Below are positions 43,708-53,427 of a stretch of DNA of 59,210 nucleotides, piece after piece (position 1 is the first letter of the stretch; the number at the start of each line of letters is the position of its first letter). The translations under genes and the position numbers were made by a program. The DNA comes from Komagataeibacter xylinus. Its GTDB lineage: Bacteria > Pseudomonadota > Alphaproteobacteria > Acetobacterales > Acetobacteraceae. The notes beneath the pieces were generated by a model that did no database searches, was not told where the DNA came from, and saw only the letters and a list, made by a program, of their open reading frames with translations. The DNA lies in assembly GCF_004302915.1 (NCBI RefSeq), contig NZ_QQBI01000019.1:1-59210 (forward strand), in the 5' to 3' direction.

Positions 43708-44763
43708 ATGGATCACGCTCAGAACAGTGCCGTGCCGCCTGTCGACCAGCTTGGCCGCCCGCTGCGCGACCTACGCATTTCGGTCATGGACCGCTGCAAC
43801 TTCCGGTGCCCCTACTGCATGCCCGAAGCCACCTACCACGAGGGCTTCCGGTTCCTGGGGCCGAAGGAACGGCTGGATTTTGACGAGATCGAACGGGTCG
43901 CGCGCATGGCCGCCGCACTGGGGGTGACCAAAATACGGCTGACCGGCGGGGAGCCTCTCCTGCGGCCGGGCCTGCCTGACCTGGTCCGCCGCCTGAGCGC
44001 CCTGCCGGGCATTGAGGATGTGGCGCTGACAACCAATGGCGTGCTGCTGCCGCGCTTCGCGCCAGCCTTGCGTCAGGCGGGGCTGCGGCGCGTGACGGTC
44101 AGCCTCGACAGTCTGGACCCGGTCGTATTCGCCCATATGAGCGGCGGCAGGGGTGACCTCCCTGCCGTGCTGAAGGGCATCGATGCTGTATGTGCCGCAG
44201 GCTTTGAAGGCGGCGTCAAGATCAACACCGTGGTCCAGCGTGGCGTGAATGATGCGGGCGTGCCGGATATTCTGGCACGCTTTCGCAATACCGGTGTAAC
44301 GGTCCGGCTTATTGAATACATGGACGTGGGCAATCGCAACGGGTGGGCGCGCGGCGATGTCGTGCCCTCCAGCGAACTGCGTGCCCGCATTGCCGCACTC
44401 TGGCCCCTTGAAGCGCTGCCGCCCCGCTATCGCGGCGAGGTGGCGCGTCGTTACCGCTACGTCGATGGGGCAGGGGAGATCGGGTTCGTCTCGTCCGTCA
44501 GCGCGCCATTTTGTGGTGCATGCTCCCGCGCGCGCCTGTCTTCCGACGGCAAGCTTTACACCTGCCTTTTCGCAACAACCGGCACGGACCTGCGCACGCT
44601 CCTGCGTGCAAATGCCGGTGATGGGGGAAGTGATGAGCGGCTGCGTGCAACCCTCTCACAGGTCTGGCGCCACCGGGCGAATCGCTATAGCGAGGAGCGC
44701 ACGCTCTCGGCAGGCAGGAAATCCGACCCGGAAAAAATCGAAATGCATTATATTGGGGGATGA
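43708..44763 (+). CDS. moaA: GTP 3',8-cyclase MoaA (molybdenum cofactor synthesis)
   Basis: A 351-residue radical SAM enzyme that, with MoaC, turns GTP into cyclic pyranopterin monophosphate, the first step of molybdenum cofactor synthesis. The N-terminal cluster motif is C30-x3-C34-x2-C37 (CNFRCPYC). The C-terminal cluster is C269-x2-C272-x13-C286 (FCGACSRARLSSDGKLYTC). LTGGEPLLR near residue 86 is the SAM-binding GGE motif. It starts 14 bases after the YdeP-like gene and is followed 45 bases on by mobA. An almost complete MoaA length; the last residues (MHYIGG) are the usual Gly-Gly tail. Confidence 0.95.
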   Translation: MDHAQNSAVPPVDQLGRPLRDLRISVMDRCNFRCPYCMPEATYHEGFRFLGPKERLDFDEIERVARMAAALGVTKIRLTGGEPLLRPGLPDLVRRLSALPGIEDVALTTNGVLLPRFAPALRQAGLRRVTVSLDSLDPVVFAHMSGGRGDLPAVLKGIDAVCAAGFEGGVKINTVVQRGVNDAGVPDILARFRNTGVTVRLIEYMDVGNRNGWARGDVVPSSELRARIAALWPLEALPPRYRGEVARRYRYVDGAGEIGFVSSVSAPFCGACSRARLSSDGKLYTCLFATTGTDLRTLLRANAGDGGSDERLRATLSQVWRHRANRYSEERTLSAGRKSDPEKIEMHYIGG

Positions 44764-44808
44764 CGTGAGCTTCATGTGCACATCCCAGGATTCACTGGGG
44801 CGCAGGCC

Positions 44809-45438
44809 ATGACGGCGTTCCTGTATGGGCTGGTCCTGGCCGGTGGCGAAAGTCGCCGCATGGGGCAGGACAAGGCGGCATTGCCTTATGATGGCCGCCC
44901 GCAGCTTGCCCGTGCTTTTGACCTCGTGCAGCGGCATGCAGGGCGCTGTTTTGTCTCGATCCGTCCCGATCAGCAGCCTGACCCACTCCGGGCGTCCTAT
45001 CCCTGCATCATGGACAGGCGGGAGATCATGGACAGGCTCGGCGGCGGGCCAATGGTTGGCGTGCTGTCCGCTCATGTAGCTTACCCAGAAGCAGCCTGGC
45101 TCGTCGTTGCCTGTGACCTGCCGATGCTGGACGACACAACGCTTGCCGCCCTTGTGCAGGAACGCAATGCGGCTCTGGCCGCCACGGCCTATGTGAGTGA
45201 AAGCGACGGACTGCCCGAGCCACTCTGCACGATATGGGAACCTGCTACGCTGGCCGCCCTGAACAGGCAGGCAGCAAGGCAGAAAATTCGACCGCGCCAG
45301 ATGCTCACCGGTTCAACGGTCCGTCTCCTTGAAGTAAAGAAAGCAGGCGCGCTGGAAAACGTAAATGCACCTGATGAACGCGACCGGGCATTGAAGCGCC
45401 TTGGATGTGCAGGGCAGGAAGTAAAATGCTCGGTATAA
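44809..45438 (+). CDS. mobA: Molybdenum cofactor guanylyltransferase MobA
   Basis: A 209-residue nucleotidyltransferase that joins GMP from GTP to molybdopterin, making the guanine dinucleotide (MGD) form needed by DMSO-reductase-family enzymes such as the YdeP-like protein upstream. The signature LAGGESRRMGQDKAAL lies at residues 10-25, and CDLPMLDD near residue 101 is the metal-binding site. ATG 44809 is chosen over the GTG at 44776 since it places the signature at the normal distance. It could act on other cofactor dinucleotides, but context supports MGD. Confidence 0.88.
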   Translation: MTAFLYGLVLAGGESRRMGQDKAALPYDGRPQLARAFDLVQRHAGRCFVSIRPDQQPDPLRASYPCIMDRREIMDRLGGGPMVGVLSAHVAYPEAAWLVVACDLPMLDDTTLAALVQERNAALAATAYVSESDGLPEPLCTIWEPATLAALNRQAARQKIRPRQMLTGSTVRLLEVKKAGALENVNAPDERDRALKRLGCAGQEVKCSV

Positions 45439-45645
45439 AGTTAGAGTATTTCATCCAGCCTCAGGATGGAGCCGCGCTGCATGATGAACACGGCTTTCAG
45501 TGCCTGCCATGACATTACCGATAAGACCAAGCCCCGCATCCCGGCCTGGAAAACCGAGCATGACGCGGGCACCGTGAGTGCGAAAGTGCCGTGCCCCACA
45601 CCCTGACCATTGAACCGTGCCCACCGCATGCCCGAGGCTACCGTC

Positions 45646-46509
45646 ATGTCCGCCCTTTTTTACCCGTTAGATGTTAGCGCCCTGTCCCGTCCGGATGAGA
45701 AATTCAGCCTGAACGTGGCGGAAGAAGTGCCGGTCAGCCTCATGTTCAACGGAATTTTTCCATACGGCACGATGATGATGACGCCTGCGGACCTGGAGGA
45801 TTTCGCCTATGGATACTGTATGACCGAACAGATCGTAGGCTCTGTTGCAGATATCCGCTCGGTGAACATCTTAACAGCAGAAGACGGGCTGACCCTTGAT
45901 ATTTTTATAAAGGGCAGCGCGCTGACGCAGCTCATGCGCCGTAATGTGCGCATGCAGACCGGCCATTCGAGTTGTGGCATATGCGGCAGCGGGACCGTAC
46001 CGGAATATGACGCTGTAGCAGCCGCCCCGTTGGGGGAGGGACCGCGCCTGCCGGTAACGGCAATACGCAAGGCATTGCATGAACTGCGCACGTGGCAGAC
46101 GCTGAACGCGGCGACACGGATGGTGCATGCAGCCGCATGGGCAGATGATAACGGCAGTATTCACATGATCAGGGAGGATGTAGGCCGGCACAATGCGCTG
46201 GACAAGCTGATCGGTGCGCGCGCCCGCCACCCCGAAGCGTTCCATGAAGGCTTCTGCCTGCTGACAAGCCGTTATTCATTCGAGATGGCGCTCAAGACCG
46301 TGCGGGCAGGCATCGCCATCGTGGTCGCGATTTCTGCCCCGACATATCGTGCCTTCCGTACCGCTGAAAAGATGAACCAGACCCTGATCGCCATTGCACG
46401 CCGGGATGAGCAGACACTGTTTTGCGGTGGAAACCGCCTTGTCGGTTTCGGGGCAGGCATGCAGCATCTGAACCACACGCCGGGCGCCCCGAAAAACCCG
46501 TCAGTTTGA
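45646..46509 (+). CDS. fdhD: Formate dehydrogenase sulfurtransferase FdhD
   Basis: A 287-residue FdhD that passes sulfur from a cysteine desulfurase to the molybdenum centre of formate-dehydrogenase-type enzymes. The catalytic C110-G-I-C113 pair lies in GHSSCGICGSG, and REDVGRHNALDKLIG near residue 180 is the family signature. ATG 45646 has a GAGG site; ATG 45628 and TTG 45610 are alternatives. A 207-base gap separates it from mobA, so it may have its own promoter, but the gene set makes the YdeP-like enzyme its likely client. It overlaps the convergent esterase gene by nine bases at the 3' end. Confidence 0.92.
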   Translation: MSALFYPLDVSALSRPDEKFSLNVAEEVPVSLMFNGIFPYGTMMMTPADLEDFAYGYCMTEQIVGSVADIRSVNILTAEDGLTLDIFIKGSALTQLMRRNVRMQTGHSSCGICGSGTVPEYDAVAAAPLGEGPRLPVTAIRKALHELRTWQTLNAATRMVHAAAWADDNGSIHMIREDVGRHNALDKLIGARARHPEAFHEGFCLLTSRYSFEMALKTVRAGIAIVVAISAPTYRAFRTAEKMNQTLIAIARRDEQTLFCGGNRLVGFGAGMQHLNHTPGAPKNPSV

Positions 46510-47478
46510 ATTTTCAGGCAATCCTTGGGAAATAACGCGTTTCAGGGCAGTGAAATAAGAGTCCCTGAATTGTGTGCTCATCGGTGCGTCGGGAATGAAC
46601 ACGTCAAAGACGTGATAGGCACCGGGAATGACACAGACCTCCGTCGGCACGCCAGCAGCCATCAGGCGCCGGGCATATTCCAGATCCTCGTCCAGAAACA
46701 GGTCCAGGGAGCCTACGCCAATATAGGCAGGGGGCAGTCCCGTCAGGTCCGTTGCGCGAAAGGCCGCGGCATATTCTGAAATGCCTGCACTCCCGGGCGT
46801 TTTGCCAAGATAGGCGTTCCATGCGTAATGATTGGCGGAACGCGTCCAGATATATTCGCCCAGGGCGGGCGATGGCATGAGTGTTGTGCCGGTCCGGTCA
46901 TCCAGCATGGGATAAATCAGGAGCTGGAACAGGATCTTGATTTCCGCCCGATCGCGTGCCAGCAGGGCAAGGCAGGCTGTCAGGCCGCCGCCTGCGCTAT
47001 CTCCTCCAATAATCAGGCGGTTTCGGTCAATTCCCAGATCGGCTGCGTGGTCATGTGCCCATTTCAGGGCGGCATAGCAGTCCTCGATTGCCGCAGGGTA
47101 GGGGGCTTCTGGTGCCAGACGGTAATCAACCGAAAAAATCACCAGCCCCAGTTCGCTGACCATCTGCCGGCAGCGTGCATCATCAACCTCCGGTGTGCCG
47201 CTTACGATCCCGCCACTATGGATATAGACCAGCGCAGGGGCATTCGGGTGGCTGGCCACGGGCCTGTAGGTCACGACCGGAACGGCAGGCGCGCCGTCGG
47301 GGCCGGGCACGCGGCCTTCCTCAACCATGACATCAGGATATTCGGCAACCCTGACGCTGCGGATGGCGGCAATGAATGCCTTGCGGGTCTCGCCCAGTGT
47401 CTCATCCGCAAGGCCATCAAAGGAAGGCAGGACTTTCAGGGCCGCGCGAAATTCCGGGGCGACGGGATTGTGAGGCAT
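46501..47478 (-). CDS. Alpha/beta hydrolase, hormone-sensitive-lipase-type esterase
   Basis: A 325-residue esterase of the hormone-sensitive lipase (family IV) group. The oxyanion motif, usually HGGG, reads HSGG (YIHSGGIVSG, near residue 85). The nucleophile elbow is GDSAGGG near residue 160, and the triad is completed by Asp in SLDLFLDE and His in GAYHVFD. No export signal is seen, so it should act in the cytoplasm on short acyl esters. It stands alone, convergent with fdhD and divergent from the aldolase gene. Confidence 0.88.
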   Translation of the reverse strand: MPHNPVAPEFRAALKVLPSFDGLADETLGETRKAFIAAIRSVRVAEYPDVMVEEGRVPGPDGAPAVPVVTYRPVASHPNAPALVYIHSGGIVSGTPEVDDARCRQMVSELGLVIFSVDYRLAPEAPYPAAIEDCYAALKWAHDHAADLGIDRNRLIIGGDSAGGGLTACLALLARDRAEIKILFQLLIYPMLDDRTGTTLMPSPALGEYIWTRSANHYAWNAYLGKTPGSAGISEYAAAFRATDLTGLPPAYIGVGSLDLFLDEDLEYARRLMAAGVPTEVCVIPGAYHVFDVFIPDAPMSTQFRDSYFTALKRVISQGLPENSN

Positions 47479-47745
47479 GACAGTTTCTCCGCATTATCTT
47501 TCCCTCACGATAGAAGGCATCGGGCCAGAAGCCTCATCACGTCCAACTGATTGAACGGAAAGTGTTATTCACGGAATTCAGGCTGATGGACCCGGACATG
47601 CCGGCGTATGCTGGCATGCGTTTCTTGTATTTATTTTTATTCACCCATATTTTATCCTGCTGATCAATCAGGGTAGCCGGAATCATATATGGTAAGCACT
47701 CATCACCACGACCACATATAAATACAAAGCATAGGACAAATAAAA

Positions 47746-48642
47746 ATGCCTGTTGATCAGATGCACAAGAGCATGTCGGAAAATGCGGGCTTCATCGCGG
47801 CCCTGGACCAGAGCGGGGGGTCCACGCCGGGCGCGCTGCGACATTACGGCATACCTGACAGCGCCTACAGCACCGATGCCCAGATGTTTGCGCTTATGCA
47901 TGAAATGCGGGTCAGGGTCATGACCGCCCCGGCCTTTACGGGCAAGAAGATCCTCGCCGCCATCCTGTTCGAGCAGACCATGAACGGACTGGTCAACGAC
48001 ACGCCCGTGCCCACCTACCTGTGGAAGGAAAAGGGGGTTGTCCCGTTCCTGAAGGTGGACAAGGGGCTGGAGCCTGAAGCAGGCGGCGTGCAGGTGATGA
48101 AGCCAATCCCCACCCTTGAAGCCATGCTGGAGCAGGCGGTCAGCAAGGGCATTTACGGCACGAAGGCCCGCTCGGTCATCCGCCTGCCCGAGCGCGAGGG
48201 CATTGCCGCCATCGTAAAGCAGCAGTTCACCCTGGCCGAGCAGGTCGCGGCACGTGGTCTTGTTCCCATCATGGAACCCGAGGTCCTGATCAAAAGCCCG
48301 GACAAGGCGGGGGCGGAAACGCTGCTGCATGATGAACTGCACCGTGGGCTGGATGCGCTGCCGGGTGACTATCAGGTGATGATCAAGGTCTCGATCCCTG
48401 AAAAGGCTGATCTTTACCTTGACCTGATCAGGCACCCCCGCGTGCAGCGCGTGGTGGCACTGTCCGGCGGGTATCCGCGTGATGAAGCCTGCCAGCGACT
48501 GGCAGCCAACCACGGCATGATCGCCAGTTTCTCGCGCGCGCTGCTGCAGGACCTGCGCTACACCATGACGGATGCGGAATTCGATGCCGCCCTCGCAAAA
48601 TCCATCGAACAGATATTCAAGGCCTCGACGCAGAAGGCCTGA
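47746..48642 (+). CDS. fda: Class I fructose-bisphosphate aldolase
   Basis: A 298-residue class I aldolase that cleaves fructose-1,6-bisphosphate, or runs in reverse in gluconeogenesis, by a Schiff base. K214 in MIKVSIPEK is the probable Schiff-base lysine. AALDQSGGSTPG near residue 18 and the acidic MEPEVLIK segment are characteristic. There are no class II metal ligands. The length fits the bacterial Fda group. It starts after a 267-base AT-rich intergenic stretch and ends 32 bases before a strong bidirectional terminator. Acetic acid bacteria generally lack phosphofructokinase, so a gluconeogenic role with the pentose phosphate genes downstream is likely. Confidence 0.93.
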   Translation: MPVDQMHKSMSENAGFIAALDQSGGSTPGALRHYGIPDSAYSTDAQMFALMHEMRVRVMTAPAFTGKKILAAILFEQTMNGLVNDTPVPTYLWKEKGVVPFLKVDKGLEPEAGGVQVMKPIPTLEAMLEQAVSKGIYGTKARSVIRLPEREGIAAIVKQQFTLAEQVAARGLVPIMEPEVLIKSPDKAGAETLLHDELHRGLDALPGDYQVMIKVSIPEKADLYLDLIRHPRVQRVVALSGGYPRDEACQRLAANHGMIASFSRALLQDLRYTMTDAEFDAALAKSIEQIFKASTQKA

Positions 48643-48666
48643 TGCCCGGCCTTCTCCATCTCAGGC

Positions 48667-48706
48667 AAAAAAAACGGCTTCCGGTTCACTCCGGAAGCCG
48701 TTTTTT
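48667..48706. terminator. Bidirectional rho-independent terminator
   Basis: CGGCTTCCGG (48675-48684), a six-base loop and CCGGAAGCCG (48691-48700) make a perfect stem. Eight A precede it and six T follow, so it can stop the aldolase transcript on the plus strand and the transporter transcript on the minus strand. Confidence 0.92.
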
Positions 48707-48725
48707 GTTCCCCTGCCTCTCCGTT

Positions 48726-50216
48726 TCAGGCCGATGGGCGCGTGGATGCCTTTCCGTCCTGCGGCATGGAACGCGCGCCCAGCTCACGCAGCGGCCAGCC
48801 CGCAAGCAGGTGGGATTCAATGTCCTCCAGTGAAACCCCTTTCGTTTCCGGCACATAAAACAGCGTGATGGCGATAAACAGGGCATTCATGCCAGCAAAC
48901 AGCCAGAAGGTATGGGCTTCCCCCAATGTATCAAGCACGCTGAGGAATGTATTGCTGACCGCCCAGTTGGTTGCCCAGTTGGTAAAGGTGGAGCAGACAA
49001 TGCCAAAGTCACGACCGCGCAGGGGCTGGATCTCGGCGCATAATGTCCAGACCAGTGGCCCGGCGCCAATGGCGAACCCCAGCACAAACACCAGCAGCGA
49101 CCCGACCATGGCGATCTGGGCTGTCGTGTCATGGCCACCATATTCAACCAGGCCACCTGCTAGCAGCATGCTGCCTGTCATGATGGCGCAGCTGAGCAGC
49201 AGCAGTGGCCGCCGGCCCCAGCGGTCAACCGTCACGATCGCGACGCACGTGGCGACAAGGTTGATCAGGCCGATCAGCGCCGTGGCCCAGCCTGCGGCGG
49301 ATGCGCCAAAATCGGCGGCCTGAAAGACTTTGGGGGCATAATACATCAGCACATTGATGCCGGTCAGCTGCTGCATGATCTGCAATACGATGCCCAACCC
49401 GACCGAGCGGCGGAAGTTGGCGTTGTTGCGGAAAAACGAAAATCCCTCCGACCGGCCCCGGGTCAGTTCCGTGGCAATATCGGATATTTCCCGGTCCGCC
49501 TGCTGCGGGCTTGGCCGCAGGTAGCGCATCACCGTGCGGGCACGCAGCTTTTCCCCCCGCATCATGAGCCAGCGTGGACTATCGGGCAGGAACAGGCAGC
49601 CGATGAGGAAGACGGTCGCGGGCACTGTCATGAGTCCCAGCATCCACCGCCAGTGCGCGCCATTCGCCAGCACCCCATCGGTTACGTAGGACAGGAAGAT
49701 GCCGCCCGTCATCATCAGCTGGTAACACGCGATCATCGACCCGCGCTGCGCCACTGCCGAGACTTCCGATATGTAGAGCGGTGCGGTAAAGGCGGCGATC
49801 CCCACCGCGAAGCCCAGAAAAATCCGACCGATGATGAGCACCGTGACGGAGGGGGCCAGCGCGCTGATCAGGGACCCGGCCAGAAAAAGGATGGACGACC
49901 CCAGCAGCGCGCGCCTGCGCCCAAAGCGGAAAGAGATCGTTCCCGCAATCAGCGACCCCACGGCCGCCGCCGCCATCATGGAGGAGACGATCCATTCCTG
50001 CGTGCGTGGCGATGCATTGAAGTCCGTGCCGATAAAGCGCAGCGCGCCCGCGATCACCCCGGTATCCAGCCCGAACATGAGACCGGCAAGGGCCGCCAGC
50101 ACCCCCACCACAATGGCATGCCCTGTCGTTGGCGCGGCAGGAGAGGGGGCGTGCGCCTGCGGGCGGGCATGTGTCATGGCGCGGGGAACCTGATCTTCTT
50201 CGGGCATGCGTGACAC
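48726..50216 (-). CDS. Sugar porter MFS transporter (sugar/H+ symporter)
   Basis: A 496-residue transporter with twelve predicted membrane helices, of the sugar porter group (GalP/XylE-like). Signatures: GLDTGVIAGAL in helix 1, RFGRRRALLG between helices 2 and 3, DSPRWLM after helix 6, DRWGRRPLLL between helices 8 and 9, and VPETKGVSLEDIE after helix 12. It probably imports glucose, galactose or a pentose with protons. A hydrophilic N-terminal extension of about 30 residues suggests that a later start (M14) is possible. It converges on the aldolase gene through the shared terminator. Confidence 0.92.
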   Translation of the reverse strand: MSRMPEEDQVPRAMTHARPQAHAPSPAAPTTGHAIVVGVLAALAGLMFGLDTGVIAGALRFIGTDFNASPRTQEWIVSSMMAAAAVGSLIAGTISFRFGRRRALLGSSILFLAGSLISALAPSVTVLIIGRIFLGFAVGIAAFTAPLYISEVSAVAQRGSMIACYQLMMTGGIFLSYVTDGVLANGAHWRWMLGLMTVPATVFLIGCLFLPDSPRWLMMRGEKLRARTVMRYLRPSPQQADREISDIATELTRGRSEGFSFFRNNANFRRSVGLGIVLQIMQQLTGINVLMYYAPKVFQAADFGASAAGWATALIGLINLVATCVAIVTVDRWGRRPLLLLSCAIMTGSMLLAGGLVEYGGHDTTAQIAMVGSLLVFVLGFAIGAGPLVWTLCAEIQPLRGRDFGIVCSTFTNWATNWAVSNTFLSVLDTLGEAHTFWLFAGMNALFIAITLFYVPETKGVSLEDIESHLLAGWPLRELGARSMPQDGKASTRPSA

Positions 50217-51227
50217 CTTGTTCTTGTTATTTATTGGGATGCGGCTGTTCCGCTACATGATTGACGGGAAAGGTCCGGCCCGGCCATCATGAACAACCGG
50301 GTCATTACAGACGCTGACATGCATGTATCAATGCATGGATTGCCCCCTGCTGAACAACAGATATGAACCCGCTCGCCAACATTTTTCTGTGACCCGGATA
50401 TCTAAAATTTTTATATAAATCTAAGAAAATCCTGATAATGGCGACAAAAGGCCAATCGTCATACCTGATAGCCGTCACTTTCAGTGCGATGGACAGGAAA
50501 ATGCCCCACGGAAGGGTATCCGGAACGTGTTATGAGCAATCCGTATTTCAGATATAAGTAACAGAATCGGCACCAGCATAAGAATCATTTTACGGACTGA
50601 ATCGAGTCTGTAAACGTATTTCATGTTTACATATGTAATATCCATAAATTCTAACAAAAATCCGATTCTGACTCCCTGTTATTTCTTCAATATGTGATCC
50701 TGCACATATTTTTGTGTACCGGAGCAATATCCGGGCCTGTTTCAGGATGTCTGGCAGCGTGCGTGCGCCCATATGTTCCCGGACCTTGTTTCCTGCTGAA
50801 AATGGCGGAAAACAGGATATTTTCAGGCTTTGACATATCTTGTCACATTCCCATAACAGCATATGAAAAATGTATTCCCATGCGCAGAAAGAATAAATAA
50901 GGATCAAGAACTCGTGAATGACCGAGGCTGGCATTAGGGCAGGATTGGGACTTCAATGCAGGAACTGCCGCGCCGGACATGACGGCCTGTTCCATGTGAA
51001 TGAACCGCAGGACTGAATCAATTACATCCAGCCCTCGGGTTATATTGGAAAGATGTCAGCGCATCAGTCCCTGTACTGTCATGGATGGCAGCAGGGTAAT
51101 GGATCCCGGCACAGATATGTGACGTACGTGACATGCGGGCATGACAGGATGAAAGCCGTCCCTTCATGCAGTTTCATGTAACGCCCGGAACTCACAGGGC
51201 TGGCCGTGACAATGGAGGACGGTTTTC
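50217..51227. other. Long intergenic region between transporter and transketolase genes
   Basis: About 1 kb without a supported gene, partly AT-rich. The minus-strand frame at 50590-50934 (114 codons) has no recognisable features or ribosome site. CATGCAT-N6-ATGCATG (50318-50337) is a perfect 7-bp inverted repeat some 100 bases upstream of the transporter start. ACGTACGT (about 51122-51129) is a short palindrome 100 bases before tkt. Promoters of both flanking operons should lie here, but no consensus is clear. Confidence 0.45.
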
Positions 51228-53348
51228 ATGCGTTCATTATTTCCCTGTCCCGTATGGGCACCCGATGGGGCCGGCACTGCACGGGTGGATATTGATACCC
51301 TGTGCATCAATACAATCCGCACACTGGCCATGGATGCGGTGCAGAAAGCCAATTCCGGCCACCCGGGCACGCCCATGGCGCTGGCCCCGCCAGCCTATGC
51401 ATTGTGGCGCGAGGTCCTGAACTACGATCCCGCCAACCCCCTGTGGCCCAACCGCGACCGCTTCGTGCTGTCGATCGGCCATGCTTCCATGTTGCTGTAT
51501 TCGCTGATCTACCTTGCCGGTATCCGTGATGTGAAAGACGGGCGCGTTCTGGCCAACCAGCCTTCGCTGACCCTTGCGGATATCGAGCAGTTCCGCCAGC
51601 TCAATTCCCGCACGCCGGGCCACCCGGAATACGGGCACACCGCAGGCGTCGAGACCACGACCGGCCCGCTGGGGCAGGGGTGTGGCAACTCTGTGGGCAT
51701 GGCCATCGCCCAGAAATGGCTGGCCGCGCATTTCAACAAACCCGGCTTCGACCTGTTCACCTACCACACCTACACATTCTGTGGTGATGGCGACAATATG
51801 GAAGGCGTATCCAGCGAGGCCGCATCCATCGCGGGTCACCTGAAGCTGGGGAACCTGACATGGATCTATGACAGCAATCATATTTCCATCGAGGGCAATA
51901 CCCGCATCGCCTTTACCGAAAGCGTGCATAAACGCTTCGAGGCCTATGGCTGGCATGTGCTGGAACTCAAGGATGCGAACGATACGGCTGATTTCCGCCG
52001 CCTGCTGACTGAAGCCAAGGCGGAAACATCCCGGCCCACGCTGATCATCGTGCATTCCATCATCGGCTGGGGCTCGCCGCACAAGGCGGGCACGGCTGCG
52101 GCGCATGGCGCGCCCCTGGGCGTGGAAGAAATACGCGAAACCAAGAAATTCTACGGCTGGCCGGAAGACAGGAGCTTCTATGTGCCCGAGGGCGTGCCCG
52201 AACACTTCCAGCAGGGCATCGCCACACGCGGGGCGGCCGCCAGCAAGGCATGGCACGACCTGCTGGCCCGTTACCGCACGGCGCACCCCGACCTTGCGGC
52301 CGAACTCGACCTGATCCTGGCCGGAAAGCTGCCCGAAGGCTGGGATGCACAGATCAGCGATTTCCCTGCTGACGCGAAGGGCCTTGCCTCCCGCGCCAGT
52401 TCCGCGACCGTGCTCAACCAGGTCGCTGCCAGCTACCCGTGGATGATCGGTGGCTCAGCCGACCTGTCGCCCTCTACCAAGACGCACCTGACATTCGATG
52501 GCGCCGGTGATTTCCAGCCCCCGCAATGGGGTGGAACCTATGGCGGGCGCAACCTGCACTTTGGCGTGCGGGAACATGCCATGGGGTCGATCTGCAACGG
52601 GCTGGCGCTCTCTTACCTGAGGCCCTACTGCTCTGGCTTCTTCATCTTTTCCGACTACATGAAGCCACCCATCCGCCTTGCAGCACTCATGAAGCTGCCG
52701 GTGCTGTATATCTTCACCCATGATTCCATCGGGGTAGGGGAGGACGGCCCGACCCACCAGCCGGTCGAACAGCTGGCCCAGCTTCGCGCGACGCCGGGTG
52801 TCACCCTGATCCGCCCGGCGGACGCCAACGAGGTAGCCGAGGCCTGGCGCACCCTTGTCCCGCTGGCTGATCGCCCCACCGTCCTGGTGCTGACCCGCCA
52901 GAACCTGCCCACCCTCTGCCGCAAGACCTATGCCCCGGCCACCGGCCTGGCAAAGGGGGCCTACGTGCTGGCCGACAGCAGCCCCGGCACGCCTGATGTC
53001 ATCCTCATGGCAACGGGTAGCGAGGTCGGGCTGATCGTGAAGGCTTTCGAACAGCTCAAGGCCGAAGGGGTCAAGGTCCGCATCGTCTCCATGCCGTCAT
53101 GGGATCTGTTCGAGGCCCAGCCCCGGTCCTACCGCGACAGCGTCCTGCCCCCCGATGTGACTGCCCGCGTGGCGGTGGAACAGGCTGCCCGCCTAGGATG
53201 GGAACGCTATGTCGGCCTGCAGGGGGCGACCATCGTCATGCATGGCTTTGGCGCGTCCGCCCCGGCGGGTGAACTGGAGGTCAAATTCGGATTCACGGTG
53301 GACGCCGTCCTGACCGAAGCCCGCCAGCAGCTTGCCGCCCGGCGCTGA
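51228..53348 (+). CDS. tkt: Transketolase
   Basis: A 706-residue thiamine-diphosphate enzyme of the pentose phosphate pathway that moves two-carbon units between sugar phosphates. It shows [10 protein letters not shown] near residue 45, the TPP-binding [20 protein letters not shown], and in the second half the conserved pyrimidine-domain block [14 protein letters not shown] and [23 protein letters not shown] site stands about nine bases before the ATG. The roughly 25 residues before the conserved start are an extension. It heads the operon tkt, tal-pgi, gnd, zwf. Confidence 0.95.
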   Translation: MRSLFPCPVWAPDGAGTARVDIDTLCINTIRTLAMDAVQKANSGHPGTPMALAPPAYALWREVLNYDPANPLWPNRDRFVLSIGHASMLLYSLIYLAGIRDVKDGRVLANQPSLTLADIEQFRQLNSRTPGHPEYGHTAGVETTTGPLGQGCGNSVGMAIAQKWLAAHFNKPGFDLFTYHTYTFCGDGDNMEGVSSEAASIAGHLKLGNLTWIYDSNHISIEGNTRIAFTESVHKRFEAYGWHVLELKDANDTADFRRLLTEAKAETSRPTLIIVHSIIGWGSPHKAGTAAAHGAPLGVEEIRETKKFYGWPEDRSFYVPEGVPEHFQQGIATRGAAASKAWHDLLARYRTAHPDLAAELDLILAGKLPEGWDAQISDFPADAKGLASRASSATVLNQVAASYPWMIGGSADLSPSTKTHLTFDGAGDFQPPQWGGTYGGRNLHFGVREHAMGSICNGLALSYLRPYCSGFFIFSDYMKPPIRLAALMKLPVLYIFTHDSIGVGEDGPTHQPVEQLAQLRATPGVTLIRPADANEVAEAWRTLVPLADRPTVLVLTRQNLPTLCRKTYAPATGLAKGAYVLADSSPGTPDVILMATGSEVGLIVKAFEQLKAEGVKVRIVSMPSWDLFEAQPRSYRDSVLPPDVTARVAVEQAARLGWERYVGLQGATIVMHGFGASAPAGELEVKFGFTVDAVLTEARQQLAARR

Positions 53349-53378
53349 CCGCCCGCACAACCATAATTGCGACAGCAC

Positions 53379-53400
53379 AGCCACCACGCGCCGGGTGGCT
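53379..53400 (+). other. Intercistronic hairpin between tkt and tal-pgi
   Basis: AGCCACC (53379-53385) and GGTGGCT (53394-53400) form a 7-bp stem with an 8-base loop. No T run follows, so it is not a terminator; it may protect or separate the transcripts. Confidence 0.35.
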
Positions 53401-53427
53401 GCCAGCAACACATGAAGGAAACATACC

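Noticed and set aside
45454-45470. CATCC/GGATG hairpin after mobA
   Set aside because: Only a 5-bp stem with no T run; too weak to call a terminator.
50590-50934. Minus-strand frame of 114 codons before tkt
   Set aside because: Composition follows the AT-rich intergenic DNA, there is no recognisable domain, and no ribosome site is seen.
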